Below are positions 16,944 to 24,309 of a stretch of DNA of 43,430 nucleotides, in pieces; position 1 is the first letter of the stretch, and the number at the start of each line of letters is the position of its first letter. The notes under the pieces were generated by a model. The model was not told the origin of the DNA. It ran no database searches and saw nothing but the letters and a program-made list of their open reading frames with translations. A program made the position numbers and the translations under genes. Origin of the DNA: Sphingomonas sp. PAMC 26621 (GTDB lineage Bacteria; Pseudomonadota; Alphaproteobacteria; Sphingomonadales; Sphingomonadaceae); assembly GCF_000251145.1 (NCBI RefSeq), contig NZ_AIDW01000042.1, positions 1-43,430 on the forward strand, written 5' to 3'.

Positions 16944-17651
16944 TTAGCGTCGGCTTGCAGCGTCGGCTGCAAGCCGATTGACCATTAATATACCACCTGA
17001 CAATCCAGCAGGAATTCCAACTAGATCGACGTTGACCGAGCTGACGGTGTCGATAACCCGGTTACTCGCGGTATTGGAAACGACTGCTCCGGTCGCTTGA
17101 CCAACAAGATGATCGACCTGAACAGAGGGTGCAACCAGCGTCACACGTGCGCCGCGGTCATCATTTGCAAGCGAAATTACGCCCGAACTTGCAGCTACTG
17201 CGGGACCGTTCGCCACCACGGGCACCATCGTCTGGCCTGCGGCGTCGAGCCAGCCCGACGTAGGACCGGAGACCACGTTCACCGTCATCGGCGCGCTTGA
17301 GCTCGACGCAACAATGGTAGTGCCGGTAGGGGAACGGCCCACGGAAACAGTGGGGATCATTCCGCTGCCACCTGTAATCACTGTCGTGGTTGTTGGTGCG
17401 GTAGCGGGGCTATTGGTGCCATCGGTGTAGACCCGAATGCCAGGGTTCGGCTGTTCGCTGGTGTAGATGGTGTGCAATGCCAGGACACCGTCGATCCGCG
17501 TCTGAATGTCGATGCCGACGGCGACATTCAGTCCGTTCGGCAAAAGTACACCGCCGCGCATCGTGGCAAGTTCTCGGTCGGGGACTGGCAGCGTGCTAGT
17601 TTGCGAAATTAAAGGAGATGCCGCGACAAGTAGCGCAGTGACGAACGACAT
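16944..17651 (-). CDS. Sec-exported protein with double-glycine-type cleavage motif
   Basis: 235 residues from ATG 17651; GGGGAG in the end of the previous gene is its ribosome-binding site, and only one base separates the two genes. A hydrophobic leader (MSFVTALLVAASPL) is followed by VPDRELATMRGG, which matches the ELxxMxGG double-glycine leader cut by C39 peptidases. The body is Ser/Thr/Val/Gly-rich with no Cys. The position after the C39 gene and before the barrel equals that of fapE. Likely a substrate of the peptidase or an extracellular accessory of the fibre. Confidence 0.65.
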   Translation of the reverse strand: MSFVTALLVAASPLISQTSTLPVPDRELATMRGGVLLPNGLNVAVGIDIQTRIDGVLALHTIYTSEQPNPGIRVYTDGTNSPATAPTTTTVITGGSGMIPTVSVGRSPTGTTIVASSSSAPMTVNVVSGPTSGWLDAAGQTMVPVVANGPAVAASSGVISLANDDRGARVTLVAPSVQVDHLVGQATGAVVSNTASNRVIDTVSSVNVDLVGIPAGLSGGILMVNRLAADAASRR

Positions 17652-17652
17652 A

Positions 17653-18363
17653 TCAGAACTCCCCTGATTGCGGTCGGGTGAGAGCAAGCGCCGCTAGATC
17701 GAGGGGATCCCCTCCAGGGAAAACATAACCGCGGGGCGCTCGTACCTGATCTCGCGCCATATTAAAATGCGCTTGAGCGACCGTTGACCGACCACTGACA
17801 ATAAAGAACACACCATTCCATTGGCGCTGAAAACGACGAATGCTTTCGCGCCGAAGTCCAAGCGATGGATCGCCAAGCAGGAGGGTATCCTTATCGATGC
17901 CCTTGACGACTACAAAATGGCGATAACCATTAAAATTGATAAGAGCGATACCGGGGATTTTCGCATCAGCAATCTGCGCAAGGCTGACTCTATAACCATC
18001 AGCAGCAAGACCTCGCGCGGCAAGGTACCGCTTCATGTCCAGAAGCGAAAAACCGAGGCGCTGGATCTGCGCCCTGTCGCCGTCATGCCACATTCCCAGA
18101 AAGACGCTTTGCTCATTCTGGGGATCGTCATAATGATAACGAAGCAAGGTCGCCAGCGCTGCCGATCCGCAGCTGAAATCATATTGTTGGCGAACCACAG
18201 TTTCGAACCTGCGACCGATCAAACTAGTTACCGGCACCGTAAAGTTCAGAGAAGTAGAATAATTAAGGGGAGCACCGCCTTCAGGCAATGGTATACTTGA
18301 ACAGGCCGACAACGTCGCTGCCGCCCCGAATGATACCTGACGCCAAAAGAAGGCTCTTTTCAT
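17653..18363 (-). CDS. C39-family peptidase lipoprotein (FapD-like)
   Basis: 236 residues. A lipobox (LSAC, Cys21) predicts a periplasmic lipoprotein. The peptidase core has catalytic Cys65 in QQYDFSCGSAALATLLRY, His149 in GYRHFVVVKG and Asp165 in LLLGDPSLG, the C39 triad, and GFSLLDMKRYL is as in FapD-type proteins. It lacks the transporter domains of bacteriocin-type C39 proteins. The start codon directly follows the stop of the upstream gene, indicating coupling. FapD is needed for Fap fibre export in Pseudomonas; here it may process the double-glycine protein encoded next. Confidence 0.82.
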   Translation of the reverse strand: MKRAFFWRQVSFGAAATLSACSSIPLPEGGAPLNYSTSLNFTVPVTSLIGRRFETVVRQQYDFSCGSAALATLLRYHYDDPQNEQSVFLGMWHDGDRAQIQRLGFSLLDMKRYLAARGLAADGYRVSLAQIADAKIPGIALINFNGYRHFVVVKGIDKDTLLLGDPSLGLRRESIRRFQRQWNGVFFIVSGRSTVAQAHFNMARDQVRAPRGYVFPGGDPLDLAALALTRPQSGEF

Positions 18364-18756
18364 CTACCGATTAATCGCGACGTTAACGTTTAGTGAGGAG
18401 TTTATCGAAACATTGTTACCGGTATTCGCGCTCAGTAGCGAAAGTCCGTTCAGGTTTTGGAACGAGCTACTATCGAAGTGGATAGTCCCTGTCTGTGAAT
18501 TTCCGGTAACAGTATTACCGCTCACAACGCCGTTATTCTGAGCGTTGACGACCTGAGCAAGATCGGCCTGTCCGGTGACGACCTTCAGATCTGCGTTTTC
18601 TACCGGATTTACCGCACCAAACGGGGCAACCGAAGCTTCGGCGATAACCGGAGATACGGGTGCTCCGGGTTGTATTTGCGCGTTAGAAACTTGTGGCGAA
18701 AGCGCCACAATTGCGACGAGTATCGCAATAGCTCGAGCGTGCGAATTTTTTACCAT
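18364..18756 (-). CDS. Small secreted protein sharing the fibre C-terminal motif
   Basis: 130 residues from ATG 18756, with GGAGG five bases upstream. Sec signal MVKNSHARAIAILVAIVALS, cleaved near SNA. The C-terminus reads FQNLNGLSLLSANTGNNVSI and then NSSLNVNVAIN; the large repeat protein ends with the parallel FQNFAGTQALNMNTGAAASQ and NSAVNVSVSAG. The protein is rich in Asn, Ser, Val and Gly and has no Cys. It looks like a minor subunit, nucleator or chaperone of the fibre (compare FapA/FapB roles). Zero spacing to the peptidase gene. Confidence 0.7.
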   Translation of the reverse strand: MVKNSHARAIAILVAIVALSPQVSNAQIQPGAPVSPVIAEASVAPFGAVNPVENADLKVVTGQADLAQVVNAQNNGVVSGNTVTGNSQTGTIHFDSSSFQNLNGLSLLSANTGNNVSINSSLNVNVAINR

Positions 18757-18782
18757 TTCAGCCTCCGAACAAAGGAAGAAAT

Positions 18783-18803
18783 GGGGCAGCACACTGCTGC
18801 CCC
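18783..18803 (-). terminator. Intergenic hairpin after the repeat-protein gene
   Basis: A perfect nine-base-pair stem (GGGGCAGCA / TGCTGCCCC) with a three-base loop lies twelve bases after the stop of the repeat-protein gene. It is not followed by a T-run, so it may act as a partial terminator or an mRNA-stabilising hairpin that makes the first gene more abundant than the rest. Confidence 0.55.
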
Positions 18804-18814
18804 GTTCCCTTCGC

Positions 18815-20335
18815 TTATCGTGCTCCGAGGTTGATCGTGCCAGCGGAGACGCTGACATTGACCGCCGAATTCTGCGATGCCGCAGCGCCGGTGTTCATGT
18901 TCAGTGCTTGCGTGCCGGCAAAGTTCTGGAACGCGCCCGCGCCCGTGCTCAGGCTGTTGTTGATCGAGCCATCGCGGCTACCCGAAGGAGCGGCATAGTT
19001 TACCCGCACGCCGGTTACATAGCTGGCAAGTGTCGCGGAGGACACAACAGCGCTGTTGCCGAATGCGTTTGACGTTGCTGCCGTCCCCGTCCCTGCGCTC
19101 GCCACGGGTTCAAAGCGCATCGACGTGTCCGAATAACTCGCGTTACCGCCGTTGGCTACCGATCCAGTTCCGCCGTTCGATGCGCTGGTCTTCACCGATC
19201 GATCCGAATTATCGGTGGTCGACAGATTGCGATTGTCGTTGGCGGTCGAGCCGTTGTTGGCAGCGACCTGGGCGCCGTTTGCCGAACTGGTCGTGGTCGA
19301 CCGGTTCGAATTATCGGTGCTCGACATATTCCGGCTGTCGCTGGCGCTTCCGCCATTGTTGGCAGCGACCTGCGCACCGTTCGCGGAGCTCGTCGTCGTC
19401 GACCGATTGGAATTATCGGTGCTCGTCGAAGACATATTGCGATTGTCGCTCGCCGTTCCGCCGTTGTTGGCAGCGACCTGGGCGCCGCTGGCAGCGCTGT
19501 TGGTCGTGGTCATCCGCGAATTGTCCGTGGTCGAACGGTTCGAATTGTCGGTCGATGACCGGTTCGAGTTGTCGGTCGACGACATGTTGCGGCTGTCGGT
19601 CGCGGACGATCCACCGTTTGCGGCAACCTGAGCGCCACTGGCGGCGCTGCTCGTCGTTGAACGGTTCGAATTGTCCGCAGTGTTGTTCGTCGTTGAGCGG
19701 TTCGAGTTGTCGGTCATTGTGGACGAACGATTCGAGTTGTCCGTGGACGTCGTAGACCGGTTGGAGTTGTCGGCCATCTGCGTGTTGTTAGAGGTCGACA
19801 TATTGCGGCTGTCGCTTGCCGAACCACCATTATTGGCGGCTACCTGGGCACCCGACGCACTGCTGGTCGTCGGGGTGTTGGTGGTCGATCGATTGGAATT
19901 GTCGGTGGACTGGGTCGTCGTCGACATGTTCCGATTGTCTTGTGCGGTTGCACCATTGTTGGCTGCAACCTGGGCACCGGCAGCACCGGACGAACGGTCC
20001 GAGCTATCCGAAACGTTTGTCGATCGGTTCGAATTATCGGTCGATGTCCGTGCCGAGTTATCGGCGTAGTTGGTCGAGTTATTCGCATTGTCGGTCGTCG
20101 TGCGCGCCGAGCTGTCCGACACGTTGGTCGAGTTATTTGCGTTGTCAGTCGAGGTCGACGTTGGGTTGTACGATGCAGTCGTCGAGCTGGTTGGGTTGTA
20201 TGAACCGGTCGCGACACTCCCGCCTGCGATCGTGCCGTTATTCGTATTGGTGTTGGACGGTGTCATCGTCTGCGAGAGTGCTGGCGTCGCGATTGCGAGC
20301 GCGCTGGCCGAAGCCGCCAAAAGAGCCTTTTTCAT
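18815..20335 (-). CDS. Secreted Asn/Ser/Thr-rich repeat protein, candidate fibre subunit
   Basis: 506 residues from ATG 20335 (AGGAGG four bases upstream). Sec signal MKKALLAASASALAIATPALS. The middle has six copies of GAQVAANNGxxAxDxRNMS (some variant) spaced by about fourteen short TDNSNRST-type units. Aromatics are almost absent and there is no Cys in the mature chain. The last about 120 residues are non-repetitive and end in FQNFAGTQALNMNTGAAASQ followed by NSAVNVSVSAG. Low-complexity, Asn/Gln-containing repeats with a conserved end are typical of functional amyloid subunits such as FapC and CsgA. First gene of the operon; long antisense frames here are artefacts of the repeats. Confidence 0.75.
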   Translation of the reverse strand: MKKALLAASASALAIATPALSQTMTPSNTNTNNGTIAGGSVATGSYNPTSSTTASYNPTSTSTDNANNSTNVSDSSARTTTDNANNSTNYADNSARTSTDNSNRSTNVSDSSDRSSGAAGAQVAANNGATAQDNRNMSTTTQSTDNSNRSTTNTPTTSSASGAQVAANNGGSASDSRNMSTSNNTQMADNSNRSTTSTDNSNRSSTMTDNSNRSTTNNTADNSNRSTTSSAASGAQVAANGGSSATDSRNMSSTDNSNRSSTDNSNRSTTDNSRMTTTNSAASGAQVAANNGGTASDNRNMSSTSTDNSNRSTTTSSANGAQVAANNGGSASDSRNMSSTDNSNRSTTTSSANGAQVAANNGSTANDNRNLSTTDNSDRSVKTSASNGGTGSVANGGNASYSDTSMRFEPVASAGTGTAATSNAFGNSAVVSSATLASYVTGVRVNYAAPSGSRDGSINNSLSTGAGAFQNFAGTQALNMNTGAAASQNSAVNVSVSAGTINLGAR

Positions 20336-20630
20336 ATCGCCTCCTAAGACCGGCTTATGGAGCTGGCCTTTTGACCGCCGATCTGAGCGAGATACGCGCC
20401 AGATTGAGAAATGGTTCATCTGGGATTAACCTTATTTTAAACCCTTTGTTTGCCGCAACTTGAGACGGAGAAACGGATTAAACGACCCGGTTGAGAACCG
20501 AGCAGTTTGCGATACGTTCTCTAAGAGCGCGTTTGAGAAGGGTGCCTGCTCACGTCCAACGGCGTAGCAAGGTGGCGGATAGAAGCCATCGGTCGGCTCG
20601 TTATATTAGCCACCTTATGAAGGGGCGTCA
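20336..20630. promoter_or_regulatory. Divergent intergenic region upstream of the fibre operon
   Basis: This 295-bp gap separates the start of the repeat-protein operon (minus) from the M1 peptidase gene (plus) and should hold both promoters. A small palindrome CGGTT-GAG-AACCG (20488-20500) could be an operator. On the minus strand TAAAAT (about 20440) resembles a -10 box, with no clear -35. No riboswitch or regulator gene is visible. Confidence 0.4.
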
Positions 20631-21980
20631 GTGATCCGCAGAATGTTGGTGCCATCGTTGGCCGGGACGGCTCTGGGGTTACTGTGCAGCCCTGCGCTCG
20701 CCGCCAACAGTCCTGGCGATGGATTCAAGGTGGTGAGCTACAGGCTCGCGCTTGCCCCGGACATCCAGAACAGGACCGTCGCGGGGCGTGAGAGGATCAC
20801 GCTGCGAGCGACGATGGATGGCGTTCAACGGCTGAACTTCTCTGCCAATGCTCTCGCCATCGAGACTGCAACCCTCGATGGCGTGGCGCTCGCCCACATC
20901 GTGGAAGGCGATGTGCTAGGCTTTGATCTGCCCCGGCCGCTCCGACGCGGACAGACCGTAAAGCTGGAATTGTCCTATCATGGCCGCCCTACACGTGGGT
21001 TCGCCGGCTCGGCGACGACACTCTACACCAACTATTTTGCCTGCGACTGGATGGTCTGTTCCCAGAACAAGTTCGGCGAGAAGGCGGCGTTCTCGGTCGA
21101 TCTGCGTGTCCCGACCGGGATGACTAGCCTGTCGGTCGGAAGCATGATTGCAAGGCGACCGCGACCGGACGGGACCGAAATCCATAGCTGGAAAGCGCCT
21201 CGGCCATACTCGGCTTATCTCTACGGCTTTGCCATAGGTCAATTTACCCGGGTCAAAGAACGGGCCGGGTCAAAAACGCTTATCTATCTGAGCGACGCTG
21301 CCGACACGGGCGAGCTGAAACGACGCTTTGCAGGGACAAGCGAGGCGGTCGCCTTTCTCTCCGCCAAGGCGGGCGTGCCGCTTCCCGTCGCCGACTATAG
21401 CCAACTTCTGGTCGGGGGTGATGAGGCGCAAGAAGCGGCGACATACTCTGTCCTCGGCACCGATGCGCTGCCAACGACGGTAGATGATTCCTCGGAGGAT
21501 TGGGCCATCGTACATGAACTCACGCACCAATGGTGGGGCAATCTGATCACGTGCGAAACGCTTAGAGATTTCTGGTTAAACGAAGGGATTACGACTTTCA
21601 TGACGGCTGCGTGGAAGGAGCATCGCTACGGCCGCGTCGCCTACGAAGCTGAACTCAATGTAGCGAGGAGCCGGCTCGAAAAGGCGTGGGCGAAGGGTTT
21701 CGACAAGCCGCTGGCCTGGGACGGCACCTACCCGACGTTGGGCATCCGGCGAGCGATTCAATACAGCAAGGGCGCGCTGTTCATGGCGCAGCTTCGGACC
21801 ACGCTCGGCGATGTCGCGTTCTGGTCAGGCCTGCGTCGCTACACCCGTGACCATGCGGGCGGCACGGTTACGAGCATTGATCTGGAGCGAGCGATGGAGG
21901 CATCAAGCGGCCAGGACTTGCATTCGCTGTTCGCCGAATGGGTGTTTGGTGACGGCCTTTTGGATCGGCATCGGGAATAG
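20631..21980 (+). CDS. Short M1-family (gluzincin) aminopeptidase-like protein
   Basis: 449 residues; a GTG start is used, followed by a Sec signal (cleavage near ALAA). The zinc site is complete: HELTH (295-299), then 18 residues to Glu318 in WLNEGITTF. The exopeptidase GxMEN motif expected upstream is replaced by GGDEAQEAATYS. It lacks the large C-terminal domain of classic M1 enzymes. The N-terminal β-domain is present (GRERITLRATMDGVQRLNFS). Likely an exported metallopeptidase with altered specificity. Divergent from the fibre operon, but a link is not shown. Confidence 0.85.
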   Translation: MIRRMLVPSLAGTALGLLCSPALAANSPGDGFKVVSYRLALAPDIQNRTVAGRERITLRATMDGVQRLNFSANALAIETATLDGVALAHIVEGDVLGFDLPRPLRRGQTVKLELSYHGRPTRGFAGSATTLYTNYFACDWMVCSQNKFGEKAAFSVDLRVPTGMTSLSVGSMIARRPRPDGTEIHSWKAPRPYSAYLYGFAIGQFTRVKERAGSKTLIYLSDAADTGELKRRFAGTSEAVAFLSAKAGVPLPVADYSQLLVGGDEAQEAATYSVLGTDALPTTVDDSSEDWAIVHELTHQWWGNLITCETLRDFWLNEGITTFMTAAWKEHRYGRVAYEAELNVARSRLEKAWAKGFDKPLAWDGTYPTLGIRRAIQYSKGALFMAQLRTTLGDVAFWSGLRRYTRDHAGGTVTSIDLERAMEASSGQDLHSLFAEWVFGDGLLDRHRE

Positions 21981-22107
21981 CCGGTGGCATGATGTTTCCC
22001 GATTCCTGCTCCCGATCGGGACGGTAGGGGCGTTTAGCATACGATTCCGAACATGCTCTAACTGGTCCCCGTTTGGCTTAAGAAAAGCTCGTTTAAAGTC
22101 GCAATGC

Positions 22108-22512
22108 TCAGCTGGGGTGCGGTGTCTTCTTGCGCCCGAGCCCGATCGAATAGGCTAGTGCGCGCCGAATTTCGGCGTAGGCCGGCGCTACCATGGGGTA
22201 GTCCTTCGGAAGATTCCACTTTGTACGATATTCGTCGGGAGACATCCCGAAATTCGTGCGCAGATAACGTTTTAACAGCTTCAGCTTCGCGCCATCTTCC
22301 AGGCACACTAGGTAGTCTGGCTTGATGGACGAGCGAACCGGGACTGCCGGCTCTTGCTTTGGTGCCAACGGCGCGACCGAACTAGAAGTCGCGGTAAGCG
22401 CTGAAAAAACACTCTTGATAAGATCCGGCAGATCAGCCGTAGCCGTGACGTTGTTGCTGACATGCGCAGACACGATATCCGCGGTCAGAGCAATTAGATT
22501 GTTCTCGGGCAT
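22108..22512 (-). CDS. MucR/Ros-family regulator with a degenerate zinc site
   Basis: 134 residues, with GGAG seven bases before the ATG. The family core is clear: SIKPDYLVCLEDGAKLKLLK, SPDEYRTKWNLPKDYPMVAP and GLGRK. The usual Ros zinc ligands are Cys, Cys or Asp, His and His. Here Cys70 and Asp73 remain, but the His positions are Tyr83 and Asn87/Phe88, so zinc may not be bound. MucR proteins repress motility, exopolysaccharide and surface genes by binding AT-rich DNA and oligomerising through the N-terminus. It lies near the fibre operon and could regulate it. Confidence 0.88.
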   Translation of the reverse strand: MPENNLIALTADIVSAHVSNNVTATADLPDLIKSVFSALTATSSSVAPLAPKQEPAVPVRSSIKPDYLVCLEDGAKLKLLKRYLRTNFGMSPDEYRTKWNLPKDYPMVAPAYAEIRRALAYSIGLGRKKTPHPS

Positions 22513-23009
22513 TTGTTAACTCCGAAGGGAAACGGCGCAAATAGCAACACCACTGTTGATGTCTATCCTCTATATCACATCCAAGACGTCAGACGGTATG
22601 TCCTAAAAGTGCGTCGTAGGTAGCCTGGAATTTTGATTGTCGACTGCCGGGGCAAAATTTCAGAGGACAAGGGCTTGCCCAATTAAATTTAAAAACAGCA
22701 CCCCTCGCGAGAACCCTACAATGCTCTTCGACGTGACATTTACCATTGCTATGACCGTGCCAATTAGCACTGATATCTACATTTACGTTCGCTGGGGCCT
22801 TCTCGCGCCTCAAACGCCAACCGGACCTCCAACAGGCCGTCTCTCGCTGCCTCAAGGCCCTCAAAGAGCACCTTCGGGCTTATTTGGCTCTCCAACCGCT
22901 CGAGATTGGAAATCGGTGACGCCCACCGCGCTGTTCACGACTTTCTACACGGTCTGTTATAGTTGTGCGACATGCAGCACCCACGTTTAATCCAAAGTTG
23001 ACCGGCGAA
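22513..23009. other. About 500 bp without a convincing gene; orphan recombination-site copy
   Basis: Frames on both strands lack ribosome-binding sites and family features. At 22953-22975 the sequence matches 20 of 23 bases around the start of the second resolvase (13989-14011), including GCGACATGC, but no resolvase follows. This could be the footprint of a lost resolvase unit. Confidence 0.4.
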
Positions 23010-23372
23010 TCATGACGATTTTGGCCATTCGAAGAGATCGATTACTGTGGGAGAGGCGGCCAGAGCGGCTCCCCACGCCGTATAGGGTGCGACATTAGGT
23101 AGGCCAAGGTGCAGCACGCTGGTCAATTGAACCCAGACAGGCTCTGACTCCGCCACGAGAAAGCTTCTGCTGCCGCTGCTATCCTCGACCGTTAGTGCGA
23201 GCACGAACTGCTCGATCTCGGCCTGTTGTATTAGGCCGGCTGCGATCCCCGTGATCGTGGTCCATGGCATGTCGCGGGGCACGCCATCCACCCGCGCAAC
23301 GAGGCCGGCTTTGCTCGCTCCAGTGATGATGTTGCACGCACGCAGAGGGGGTGGTGAGGGTGAGCCTAGCAC
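23010..23372 (-). CDS. Hypothetical protein, second of a coupled pair
   Basis: 120 residues starting at GTG 23372, which overlaps the stop of the preceding small gene (GTGCTAG), so the two are probably coupled. Its sequence (GSRSFLVAESEPVWVQLTSV, TAWGAALAASPTVIDLFEWP) reads like a folded globular protein but matches no family I recognise. No signal peptide or membrane helix. Confidence 0.45.
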   Translation of the reverse strand: MLGSPSPPPLRACNIITGASKAGLVARVDGVPRDMPWTTITGIAAGLIQQAEIEQFVLALTVEDSSGSRSFLVAESEPVWVQLTSVLHLGLPNVAPYTAWGAALAASPTVIDLFEWPKSS

Positions 23373-23569
23373 AGTGCAACACCGAGGATCGTCAGCTCAC
23401 CAACCAGGATCTTGGCGACGCCAGGACCAATGATGGTGTTTGCGCTGCCTAGCGCTGTTTCAATGGTGTCGCCTGGAAATGCGATCTCAATCACGTGTGA
23501 GTTTGGGACAGGAAGGCCATCGGCGTCTAAGACGAATGGACGCGGCATGATCTGGACGCGGTACTGCAT
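23366..23569 (-). CDS. Hypothetical 67-residue protein
   Basis: 67 residues: MQYRVQIMPRPFVLDADGLP and then VIEIAFPGDTIETALGSANT. No Shine-Dalgarno is visible, but TATAAT lies eight bases upstream of the ATG, which would fit a leaderless transcript. It overlaps the next gene's start. Function unknown; both could be cargo of a mobile element. Confidence 0.45.
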   Translation of the reverse strand: MQYRVQIMPRPFVLDADGLPVPNSHVIEIAFPGDTIETALGSANTIIGPGVAKILVGELTILGVALC

Positions 23570-23681
23570 GGTGCAATTATAACGCGTCCAGCTGTCGGAT
23601 TGAGGGGAGGCCGCTGCCTATACCGCTGTTGCCAGGGGTAGTAAACAGACGGACACCGCAACGTCCGAAACTCACAAGTTT

Positions 23682-23726
23682 TGCATCAATGGAAAAGCGT
23701 CCAAAACCCGACACTTCCATGATGCA
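23682..23726 (+). repeat. Inverted repeat before the third resolvase
   Basis: TGCATCAATGGAA (23682-23694) and TTCCATGATGCA (23715-23726) form an inverted repeat apart from one extra A. It lies 11 bases before the resolvase start and has a res-like layout unrelated to the TGTCGCGAAAG motif of the other two resolvases. Confidence 0.4.
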
Positions 23727-23737
23727 TAATTCGGCGC

Positions 23738-24292
23738 ATGATTTACGGCTATGCGCGTGTCTCATCCAACGGGCAGGACCTAGCGCAGCAGCTCGCCTAG
23801 CTCGACGGGGCCGGCTGTGCGAAAGTCTATCGCGAGAAGATTAGCGCGGCGACGGCCAAGCGGCCCCAGCTCAAGCGCGCGATCGGGGCGCTCGATGCCG
23901 GCGACGTGCTGATGGTGACGTCCACTGATCGTCTCGCACGCAACACCCGTGACCCGTTGAACATTCTCTATGCGGTGAAGGAGGCTGGTGCCGGTTTCGG
24001 CTCGATCGCGGAGCCGATGGTGGATACCACCTCACAGTTCGCCGAGGTCATCATCGCCGTGCTGGGTGTGGCGGCAAGCTACGAGCGCCATCGTATTACC
24101 GAACGCACGGCTGCCGGCAGGGTCCAGGCCAAGGCCCGTGGCGTAAAGTTCGGGCGGCGTGCTGCCCTTACCCCTCACCAGCAGGCTGAGGCCCTGCGAC
24201 GGCTCACAGCTGGCGATACGCAGCGCACTGTCGCTGCCTTGCTGGGCGTCGACCAGGCGACGATATCGAGATTGTCTCGAAAGCAGAACTGA
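23738..24292 (+). pseudogene. Serine resolvase with an in-frame TAG
   Basis: The frame from ATG 23738 reads MIYGYARVSSNGQDLAQQLA, then TAG (23798-23800), then LDGAGCAKVYREK and onward without interruption to 24292 (184 sense codons besides the stop). It includes STDRLARNTRD, the E helix region and a C-terminal helix-turn-helix (AALLGVDQATISRLSRK). A Gln is usual at this place, so CAG to TAG is the likely change. Everything else is intact, so this is a recent inactivation. Its 3' end borders the IS30 remnant. Confidence 0.85.
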
Positions 24293-24309
24293 ACGTCTAG
24301 AGTTGGTGG

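Noticed and set aside
18783..20150. CRISPR-like or direct-repeat array in the repeat region
   Set aside because: The repeats are in-frame protein-coding units with variable spacing and divergent bases, with no identical repeats or unique spacers.
19030..20463. Long plus-strand open frames opposite the repeat protein
   Set aside because: Their Cys/Arg/Trp- or Leu-rich low-complexity translations mirror the repetitive minus-strand gene and have no ribosome-binding sites or family motifs. They are by-products of repeated codons.
22637..22990. 117-codon plus-strand frame
   Set aside because: Pro/Thr-rich translation with no start signal; overlapping minus-strand frames are equally open, so there is no reason to prefer it.
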